Positions 56,601 to 64,000 of a DNA stretch of 64,000 bases are shown piece after piece. The DNA is from Pachyseris speciosa (taxonomy: Eukaryota > Cnidaria > Anthozoa > Scleractinia > Pachyseridae): positions 348,501 to 412,500 of the forward strand of contig JAEMWC010000247.1 of the NCBI GenBank assembly GCA_016490735.1, in the 5' to 3' direction. The notes under the pieces are model-generated. The model was not told the DNA's origin, did not search any database, and saw only the letters and a program-made list of their open reading frames with translations. A program made the position numbers and the translations under genes. Numbering within the stretch: position 1 is the first letter of the stretch; each line of letters opens with the position of its first letter.

Positions 56601-59581
56601 TGGAGGTGAATAGTACTTGCTAATCACCTCCGAGTTAACGCACGCGAAAAGCACTATTCACTTATGTAGTATATACTAACAGTGGTAATGATGACTGTGT
56701 AAAAAGCAAGCCACTTATACTATTTATGTTTTGTTGTATGAAGAAATATCAAACAATTGTTTTCAAATAAAAGTACTGAAGGACAAATTTAAAATTTCAA
56801 TTCTCTTTAGGCATTGTTTTATGTTATCTTTTCCCTCTTATCCCATACTTTTAATAACCGTAAGTGCTATACATCTCGCTCCCTGTGCACGAATTGTTTT
56901 TTTACATATCACCGCTCGCAGGATTTTATTTTTTGACAAGTTTCCCTTGCAGGAATTTTTTTTGGGAAATGTCTCCCCCCTCCGGTTATTTCTAATGGTC
57001 CGTCCTTAGAGTAAAAATTCATTCTTTAGTATTTGATGTAGGTCACCATAGCTCTGAGGAGAGTGCGGTCGGGAAAGACGAAAATTCATTCGAAAACACA
57101 TTGGCTAGACTTCGGGCAAACACGCCGTGTTGGTTAATAAGGAAGGGTTTGGCTTCTTCCACGTTGTCAGTCAACAGTGATTTTTAACCCCCGTTTAACC
57201 AACACTGTGTTGTTTACAAATTTACATGTGATCTGTGTGATACAGATTGTGTTCGTTACACGTTCCGACAACTCTCTCAACGTATCGATCGCTGATCATA
57301 AATATTCTGTAATTGGTAAGCGCCCGAAAGAAGACCTGAAGCTGCATGGAATGTTTGACCTACAAGATGGTGTTCATCGGGAACATGAAACTTAACTCAT
57401 GCCGATCAACACGCCGTGAGATTCCGTTCGCACCAAACTCTTTTACATGACAATTGAATACTTTTCGCCCAATTTTTTTCCTACAAATAAAGTATCAATT
57501 TTATCATGTACGTTGAACTTGACAATGTGACATGGTGTCATCGAAACGCAGTTCGTTTAGAAGGCCCATTTTACCCACGATGCATTGCGCGCCGCCACCG
57601 TTAATGCTTGAATTTGTGTAACACGAAATTACTCAGACCTTCGAAGCCCTTGTTTCATCGCATCGTGAACAAAACTGCAAATCAGTGACCATAAATATCT
57701 CTGTTTATTCTTCTTCATTTTCTTTTTATTGGTTTGGAAATGATTTGTATGTATTTGTAAATTTTGGTCAAAATTTTAATAGCGGTCACTTCGCAGCGTT
57801 GTTTTATATCAAAATGAGGTTCAAGGAGCACCTACAGAGACTCGTTGTTCATGATTGGTGCTTTTTACCTCGGAGCTTTCAAGAATTCGCTGAGCTTGTT
57901 GGGGACGACTTACTGCGATTTGGAAACTAATTTGATGGCGAGTAAATTATTTTCCGTATGTTTGATACTTTCACCTCAAGGTTAGCTTGTGTAATGGGTT
58001 CTGCGGCTTTGGTCAACTCGTCTGTGTTTTTAATCTGACTTGTCGCTACGTCTCTTTATCGACTGCGATTTTTATGCCCCAGTAGCCATTCTAACTTTAC
58101 GTTCAGTTCCGGTGCAGCTTGCCTAAACTGTGTGGTAATTTCTCTTCCTCGCCCAGATATCCGTAAACGATGAGGACTACACCGCTGTGTTGCTTTGGTT
58201 TCTTCCCGTGTTTTAATGCGGACGGCTCAACGTTTGGTCGATTGTATAAAGCGAAAGGACAACATAATTGAATGAGAACGCATGAGTATTTTTCTTACTA
58301 AAAACCATTACCACATTATCAGCGAATTTTACCAATAACTGATTGTTTAATAAGTTCCTGTTTTCATTTTAAACCTGTCAACGGATTGTTAACGGTTTCA
58401 ATTAAGAAATATGCAAGTTGGATTTGTAGTCTTTTACTTTGCGAAACCGCACAAGGGAAAGCTCGGCGTGATGACCAAGATCGAAGGCCTGATGGAACTA
58501 GTTAACCAATCAGAAGCATCATTTAAGAATAGCTCCGCGTTGGATCAAGAGTGAAAATGGGCCTTTAATATCACTAATGTTCCTTCTTAATGTCTTTGCA
58601 AAACCTTACATTATTATGTTCAAAGTGTAGCGTGTTTTCTTATGTACAAATGGTCGACTAACCTTCTGTTGTCTTCGTTTTGTCAGCAAGTTCTAGAATC
58701 TTTTTGAGGCCATTCTTTAATAGTTCATCGCTCTCACGTAGTTTCCTTTCCAGTTCGTCGCGTTCATCCACAACCTTCTTCTTTTCTTTCTCTAAACATT
58801 GAAGTTTTCCTCGAACCTTCGCGCTTGTTTGTCTTTCTATGTTGATTTCCTCTGTGGAAGAAAGAATGTTTCGCTCAACAAGTGTAAAGGAAGCGTACGA
58901 AACAATGTCAGCAAATGGGTGGTGCTTTATCCTGCACATGGACTGAGCCAACGTCTGGCAAAATTCTAATTTGTTGTGGCCATGCTTAAAAGCCTACGTT
59001 TTAAGTATTGGTTTCACAGTACAATATCAGCTAATGAAATCAGTGAAGGTATTGCACAGGCATTTGTAACAACATGTTTATGCGCGCCACTTGTGAGTTG
59101 GTTGGGCGCGAAGGGGAACGGAAACAGCTACTAAAATAACAACTCAAACTTCACTATCAATACCGAGGCAAAAGTTAAAAAAAAAAGTTTTAAAAAGAAC
59201 ATTGCATTCTTTATGATAATACAATCAGCTGCTATCAGAATTCCTAATTTTCATTGTATCAACAGCATGCAATGACTTACCTGCCTGATCAAGAGTCGAC
59301 TTAAGATGCGGGGAAACTCCTTTAAGTGCTTCCTTAAATTCGTCAAAGGCTTTGTCGCCTCTTCTTGGTAATATCTCTAAAAATATTTCACATTGCTCTG
59401 TTCGAGTAGTCACGGACTTGATCTTCTCTTCCTCTGCTGGAGTAAATACGTGTGGCATATGACGTAAAATCTCTTTGACGTTCATGTCTCTTATTAGGTA
59501 CTGCCTGACAGTCCTTAAGATTTCTCTACGTCTTTCTTCCATTGGTTTGTCTGTTACTTGATTTTCTCTTTCAGTTGCCAT
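49293..59581 (-). CDS. CARD, coiled-coil and F5/8C-like domain protein
   Basis: Five exons on the minus strand (59581-59281, 58851-58663, 55600-55412, 54475-53760, 49771-49293), every intron phase 1, run from an ATG at 59581 to a stop at 49293. The product would be about 624 residues if the one-base shift in exon 4 is discounted. Order: CARD (about 20-95), two duplicated coiled-coil units, a third coil with an acidic linker and more coil, then a C-terminal F5/8C (discoidin)-like domain. CARDs mediate homotypic assembly in apoptosis and inflammatory signalling; coils give oligomerisation; the C-terminal fold could bind ligand or partner. No signal peptide is seen, so cytosolic. An adaptor or sensor role is inference. 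Confidence 0.8.
49974..50246. repeat. Tandem duplication of about 137 bp
   Basis: Two units start GGCC(A/G)TAAAATAACT and share TTATATCGGGGTAAACTTAA and AACATGTAATATTTTAATGC. They differ at several positions. Confidence 0.85.
50636..50707. repeat. ATC trinucleotide microsatellite
   Basis: About 24 ATC/TCA triplets with one CGTCG interruption near 50681-50690. Confidence 0.95.
50892..51172. repeat. MITE, copy 1
   Basis: Inverted relative to 56405-56690: TAGTATATACCACACAAGTG, GTTAACTCGGAGGTGATTAGC and TTCACCTCAGTGTCGGT are shared. It is nested in the pogo-like element. Confidence 0.75.
52680..53310 (+). repeat. tRNA-derived SINE tandem (coral-type), two units with inverted partial unit
   Basis: Two units of about 245 bp, at about 52794-53040 and 53041-53300, each have a tRNA-like head (CACAGCTCAGTTGGTTAGAG and, in unit 2, GGGTTCAAATTCC) followed by GAAGTCCTGAATTTTTTTCA. 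They are preceded at 52680-52785 by part of the unit inverted (CTGCGAGGATCA and TCCTCGCAG facing). Unit 1 has a damaged B box (GGCTTGAAATCC). They lie within the last intron of the CARD gene. Confidence 0.8.
53760..54475 (-). CDS. CARD gene exon 4: third coil, acidic linker, coiled coil; one-base frameshift
   Basis: Acceptor ttaccacag, phase 1; donor G|GTAAGC, phase 1. Reads ELTAVLEDERKKKEKIEKDR, DELTKKLQDKEEEL (coil), an acidic linker (TDLDNNELQPSPTVRG), then FRQLEHYRKQEMQLFVKAKE. From about 54090 to 54045 the reading frame must change by one base to reach LEKERELVLQKNKLQSKKED and the Glu/Lys coil that ends at NG. The exon length is 716, one base short of a multiple of three for its phases. 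A run of five A (sense) at 54071-54067 is the likeliest place. Confidence 0.75.
54476..55411. other. Intron, nothing recognised
   Basis: AT-rich, with TACATCA/TACATAC-like repetitive stretches at about 55140-55270. Confidence 0.45.
55412..55600 (-). CDS. CARD gene exon 3: coiled-coil unit b
   Basis: 189 bases, phase 1-1. Peptide EINLERQRSAGLQGKIRYLE then KELKKVADERDELKKQLDES. About half of the residues match exon 2 in the same register, and the lengths are equal. Heptads of Leu/Ile with Lys/Glu flanks indicate a coiled coil. Confidence 0.85.
56130..56291. repeat. Foldback element
   Basis: TTATTGACCACGCTTG...GGCGGGATATTGGCC faces GGCCAACATCCCGCC...CACGCTTGGCCAATAA. Arms of about 60 bp. Confidence 0.75.
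56405..56690. repeat. MITE, copy 2
   Basis: Reverse partner of 50892-51172. It starts near GGTGAATAATGTTGGATATT and ends CACTTATGTAGTATATACTA. An inner palindrome holds GGATATTTACC/GGTAAATATCC. Confidence 0.75.
58663..58851 (-). CDS. CARD gene exon 2: coiled-coil unit a
   Basis: 189 bases, phase 1-1. Peptide EEINIERQTSAKVRGKLQCL then EKEKKKVVDERDELERKLRE. Same length, phase and register as exon 3; both donors read GAAG|GTTAGTCG and both acceptors are preceded by a CTTTCTTC stretch. Confidence 0.85.
59281..59581 (-). CDS. CARD gene exon 1: start codon and CARD
   Basis: 100 codons from ATG at 59581 and a phase-1 donor G|GTAAGT. MATERENQVTDKPMEERRRE precedes the helical bundle ILRTVRQYLIRDMNVKEILR, FTPAEEEKIKSV and TEQCEIFLEILPRRGDKAFD, EFKEALKG. 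'L..LPRRG..AF..F...L' is the signature of the last helices of a CARD. Just upstream, tttcag|gaactagcag could be a 5' UTR acceptor. The Arg/Asp/Glu surface residues used for CARD pairing are present but a partner cannot be named. Confidence 0.85.
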
Positions 59582-59984
59582 TTGGTAATCTGCTAGTTCC
59601 TGAAATTGCCACAGCTAAAAAAGTAAGTGTAATATGTGCTTATCATCGGCGGGTAGACATCAAATTGTTTACGTTTTTCTGTTGGAAAAAAAATTGAAAT
59701 TAGGAATAAAATTTATTAAAAGCCCACATTGAACTCGAAATATCTTTCGAGCTTTGAGACCTCACCAAAGTCCTTTTTTACCTCATGGATGACGTAATCA
59801 TGCTATGAGGTGTAGGAGGTAGTCTCATGGCCTCACTCACTCAGTTACTCGATTCAGATTACTGATTTATGCATTAAATTTGGGTTTAACGTTTATCATG
59901 TCCCTGGTAAGTATTGTATTTGTCACCACAGTCCTTTGGCTCAACGTTTGTAAGTTTCTGGGGGTAGTAAAGTAGTATATCGTG
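59582..59984. other. Upstream region of the CARD gene
   Basis: Putative 5' UTR and promoter side; no TATA box or other motif I can support. Confidence 0.4.
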
Positions 59985-61897
59985 GCGGAGCACCATGGTT
60001 AAGAAAATATGGTAACCCATCTTTTCGCGAAAATTTGGTTTTGGTCACTGTACGTACGTCGTGCTTATGTCCGTACGTCCGCCCTCCCATGTATGCGATG
60101 TGAAATGTCCCATTAATTGTGTGTTGTAACCCGCGTTTTGTGCATATTTTGAGATTGGACGTGAACGTTATGGCCAAATGAAACCTCTACATGTGGAAAC
60201 AAGGTATCCGCTGACCAGTAATACGTGACCATATCGCAGGCTCAAGTTAAGACCTCACCTAGCTCAGCTGGTTTTTTTTAAGTTGACCGCTGACCAGGTA
60301 CTGGTTTTTGATTGAATCGCAGGTTCAGGCCAGGTGTAGGACTCCCAAACCAAAACAAGGCTTACTTTTTCGCGGGCTTTTTGCGGCTCGAGATTTCACA
60401 TTCAGTTGGTTTCTTCATTTTGAGCACAACAACTTCATCTTCTCCGAAGTTCTGTCTTTTCATTCGCGTAAAAGGCATAAAAATCAAGAACTACTTAAAA
60501 GATACTCTGGAAAGTAAATTTTTAACTGATAAAATGGAAGAGCAAAAAATGTTTCTCAGGAAATTCTTAATTTGGATCCACTTGTATGGCGATTGATTGT
60601 GTGGTTGAAAAACAAAATGATTTAACGCTTCAAGGGCTTGTTCACTTTACCGCGGCATCTTGCAGCTCACCACAAACGTTCACTTAACAATTCACCGGCA
60701 TTAATGGGAGGAACGAGTAGCTCAAACTTGGTGGAAGAAGTTCTTTCTTTGAACAAACCGTTTGCTATTTTTGTAGATGCGTGTTTTTACTTTAGTGGAT
60801 CGATGCGTATTTTCAAGTCGTAGAAAGCTCGACAACACAGGTAACTTAAATAAATAGAAGCGAGTTAGCATTTGAGGTTTAATCGTTGTTACTTTTGTTC
60901 AGGAATGAAACTTGTATTTTTGTCTCGACTGGATATAAATAACAATCTATTCGTTTTGGACACAAAGAAGTAGCTAGTCGAATTGTTTGTTTGCTGTTTT
61001 GCTTGTAAGCGAACGAGTGTTTTCCTCCACTTGGCTGACTGTACATATTTTTCGACGTCAGTGTTTCTATAGTGTTAAGAACTGAAAGAAACGTTTGCCC
61101 TTATGTTATTAACACGTAATCGGAATGAGTCCTCGTAAAGTATCTCTTAAGCCTTATGTTTGCGCGGCGAGGGCAATTTCAGCAAATTTCTGAACACACA
61201 AGTGATATTAATCTTTAATTTTACTCGGCCCCATGCGATTACCTATCCAAACTATCAGGATTGTTCTCCTTTTTCTCTTTTCTTCGATGTCTAAGCTCAA
61301 CTTACTACGAAATATGTTTGTTAAGCCCCGGCTAAAAGATCAAACATTTTCATCCAACATCGTGTTTGTCACACATAACGTTTGGTGGCTTAACGCATAA
61401 CAATGTTTGACCAAACAGCGGACCAAGTGAGTCCAGAAAATGATTTTTGCGTATTATCGCTGAAATTTTCGACGTTATGTGGTTTATTTGGTTGCTTTTT
61501 ATCGTTTATGTAGGCTTTCTTTGTTAGGGTGGTTAAACGATCAAACGTTAGTTCATAATGCGAAATTTTGGATGAACATGATCTAGATCAAACATGGAAA
61601 GCCATTTAATGCACCATTGTGAGAGGTAGCTAGACCTTCAAACATGCTCTTCCAACGATGTTGGACGAAAATATTTGATCGTTCTTAGATTGCTAAATTT
61701 GTTTTAGAACAAAGACACGCGTCGTCTGTATTGTTTTCTTGTAGTGTTTTGAGGATTTTGAACCGCAGCCAATTCCTGTTGAATTGACTGCTCTAAACAT
61801 AAAATACTGGCGCAAGGAGAGCCATGCGGTGTTGCTCAATACCAGTAAAAAATAATAATCGAGGAGCTCCGCTCCTAGGCTTGGCTAAATCTATATT
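59985..61897 (-). mobile_element. Unnamed repeat family, copy 5
   Basis: The right end is GAGCTCCGCTCCTAGGCTTG...GCTAAATCTATA, as in copies 2 and 3. The MGGTSSSNLVEEVLSLNKPF block begins at 60704. The left end carries the alternative module with GTACGTACGTCGTGC, as at 18466-18625. Confidence 0.7.
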
Positions 61898-62269
61898 AAT
61901 TATCCCCGTTACTGTCGAGGTAAGGTCGAAGTAAAGTCGAGGTGTCGAGGTAAATCATTGGCATTCAAACTGACGAGGTGAATTAGGTCACATGTCTTCC
62001 TGCATACTAATGTGGATCTCCTCCATACTAATGAGCGTCACTTTAGTACAATAGCAACAATAGAACTACCCATACTAGCCCACCGTTCGTCGGCACGGAT
62101 CGGTCAGTCAAGAATCTATTATGTGTTCGAAATAAACGCGCACCCTCTGTTGGTAGCGTCACTCTTGCAATTCGTTTGCTAGGAAAAACTTTTTACTGTT
62201 AAAATGGCTTGCTTAACCGTAACGATTTCCAAGTTGCTTTGAAACGTTACCTATCAGTAGGCAGATTGT
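61898..62269. other. No gene recognised
   Basis: GTCGAGGTAA is repeated around 61915-61955. No other signal. Confidence 0.4.
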
Positions 62270-62930
62270 CATAGAAAATAATGTACTTGAACAAGTAGAC
62301 AATACTTAGTTTCTTGGAGTTTATATTGATCAGCACCTTACGTGGAAAACTCATGTAAATTTTATTACGGCTAAGATTTCTAAATCTATCGGGTTACTTT
62401 ATAAAGCTAAATACTATTTGCCCTCAAAATCTCTTCTTACACTTTACTATGCCCTTGTTTATCCTTATCTTACTTAATGCAATTTAATTTGGGCCTCTAC
62501 TTATGTTACCAACCTGCAACGAATTTAACTACTACAGAAAAGAGCAGTCCGGGCGATCTCCAAGGCTTACTATAAGGCTTCAAGTAAACGTCTTTTTGCA
62601 AATTTAAAAATTCTTGATGTCTTTAGTACCTACTCGCTCCAAGTAAGTTCTTTTATGTACTTATATCATCATGACGCTTTACCTACTGCTTTTAATCAAA
62701 TCTTTCAAACTGGAAATCAGATTAATCAATATTCAACGAGATACTCTGACCATTACCGATCTCATACCTGTAGAACAAATATCAAAAAATTTTCGATCCT
62801 GTTTCAAGGTCCTAGGATATGGAATTCATTACCGAGCAACATAAAAAACGCCCCGACTTTTCATATATTCAAGCGTGTGATCAAACCATTTTTAAGGGCC
62901 AGACAAGACACAACCTAATTACCAGAACAC
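62270..62930 (+). pseudogene. LINE reverse transcriptase C-terminal half, with stops
   Basis: Blocks typical of the end of LINE ORF2 (jockey/CR1/RTE type): FLGVYIDQHLTWKTHVNFI, AKISKSIGLLYKAKYYLP, TLYYALVYPYLT, LQKRAVRAISKAYY, then RTNIKKFSILFQGPRIWNSL and PSNIKNAPTFHIFKRVIKPF. At least two in-frame stops occur (after YPYLT and in NLQRI). The catalytic YxDD region is lost, as in 5' truncation. Confidence 0.8.
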
Positions 62931-63255
62931 TTTATATCTATCTTTTTGTCCAATTACACTCATATACTTAAAATACATGTCTTTTCTTTATTTTTAAATG
63001 CCGCCTAGTAATATTTAATGCCCGTGGAGGGGGAATCTCTATTCCTCATAAGCTTTGCTTCTCGGAGATTTCCCTGCCACAGTCCCTCCTTCAAAGTTGT
63101 ATGTACACTTTAAATTTAATATTAATTAGCTATTTATTATGATGTCTTACGGGATTTTATCGACTTAATAAATGTAGATGTAGATTATCTTTTCTAGTCT
63201 ATTTGTAATTTTTCAATGTGGCGAGATAATAAAAAAAATAAAATAAAATAAAACG
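62931..63255 (+). mobile_element. 3' UTR and tail of the LINE
   Basis: Includes GCCCGTGGAGGGGGAATCTC and ends in an AATAAAA-rich tail (63225-63253), the expected 3' terminus. Confidence 0.6.
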
Positions 63256-64000
63256 CTTTCGTATCTGTCTCTCATGCTTTCCGCTCATTAGTCACTAGCT
63301 AGTTATGCAAACATGCAGTAGTGCCCTACATTTGCATACCAACTCTATAGTAATGAAGCCCATGGGACAACCTTCTACTATTCAACAACGACAATAGACG
63401 GCTTGAGTTGTTTGGAACGATCAAAATAAACAAGCGAGTATGACACGTTTTTGGGGGGAAACTAAATGTACTGTATTAGCGAATACAGAAAGATTAAAAT
63501 ACAGAATGAATAAAAATCACTCAATCAAGTTTCTCTCTACTGCAAAAGTAATTAAACTCCACCACCACCACCACTGCGTAATTTGGTCTGATAACATACG
63601 CGCGATTTCAAAATGCGTGCTCGTTCCATTTTGAAATCACAGTTTTTAAATATTAATATTATTTTTGTCAATATTAATATTTATTTATTTATTTGTTTAT
63701 ATAATTCAGGATAAATGATGACTGATTAGTATTATTTCATTTTCATTTTGATGGGTTACAAAAAGGATGCGATTTAGAGCAACAAAATAGTGCAGTTCAT
63801 GACTAAATTGCACTGTTGAGAGCCAATCAGATTGTAAAGATCGCCAGCGATTTCGAAATGGGTGTAATAAAAAGCACACAGGCTAAGAGAACTGAACATA
63901 AGGCAGATTGCATAACCACCGAGTTTTTGCGAATAAAATTTCCGGCGACCACAACCAAGGAAATAAGAAATTTCCTATCCTCAGGCGCTTTAGAAAAATA
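63256..64000. other. No gene recognised
   Basis: AT-rich; a palindromic ATTAATATT pair occurs near 63650-63690, and a CACCAC microsatellite near 63560. Confidence 0.4.

Larger units (their letters stand above)
55601..58662. other. Intron between duplicated exons
   Basis: Contains a run of 16 G at 55798-55813, the tandem 'attgagtcataatatag' pair at 55833-55866, a hairpin element at about 56130-56291 and a MITE at 56405-56690. 56700-58560 has no feature I recognise. Confidence 0.5.

Noticed and set aside
57177..57930. Plus-strand frames between the duplicated CARD exons
   Set aside because: No domain, no splice signals in phase and opposite strand to the gene; nothing supports coding.
63440..63634. 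Plus-strand frame with a His run
   Set aside because: The His run is a CAC microsatellite and nothing else resembles a protein.

Overview
Eukaryotic genomic DNA, most likely from an anthozoan cnidarian (stony coral, corallimorph or sea anemone). Genes are small phase-matched exons with GT-AG introns lying in a sea of transposable elements. The domain repertoire (H-type lectin, C-type lectin, secreted TLDc, CARD with coiled coil and F5/8C) fits Anthozoa. A tRNA-derived repeat with a 'gaagtcctgaattttttcagg'-type tail resembles a repeat I associate with corals; this taxonomic call is inference from memory, not a search.

Layout. 1-13.7 kb is repeat rich. The main item is a minus-strand tyrosine-recombinase (DIRS-superfamily) retrotransposon at 3.6-9.3 kb with PAT/Ngaro-like split direct repeats, gag zinc knuckle, RT, RNase H and YR, all broken by frameshifts. 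It is flanked by hairpin MITEs and by an outer inverted repeat. A Penelope-like element relic with a GIY-YIG domain and a hammerhead-like ribozyme lies at 11.0-12.1 kb. 13.7-26.8 kb holds four copies of one unnamed non-autonomous repeat family (a fifth is at 60-61.9 kb), a piggyBac-like TTAA element and small hairpin elements.

27.7-40.9 kb (+): ten exons of a secreted multidomain protein, Kazal/follistatin-like, three H-type lectin repeats, C-type lectin, EGF, TLDc, stop at 40862. The first exon(s), with the signal peptide, were not found. Its introns hold SINEs, a MITE, an internally deleted Penelope element, a second piggyBac-like MITE and an isolated Penelope-type hammerhead ribozyme. 40.9-47.6 kb is a large inverted repeat (arms of about 1 kb around a roughly 3.6 kb spacer) beginning just after the stop codon.

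49.3-59.6 kb (-): a five-exon gene encoding CARD, coiled coil (with a duplicated 189-nt exon) and a C-terminal F5/8C (discoidin)-like domain. The two genes are convergent (tail to tail). One looks like a secreted recognition lectin and the other like an intracellular CARD adaptor. A shared innate-immunity role is an inference from domains only. 60-64 kb holds the fifth copy of the repeat family and a decayed LINE with its 3' end.

I found no rRNA, no convincing functional tRNA and no CRISPR array. Coordinates of repeat boundaries are by eye.
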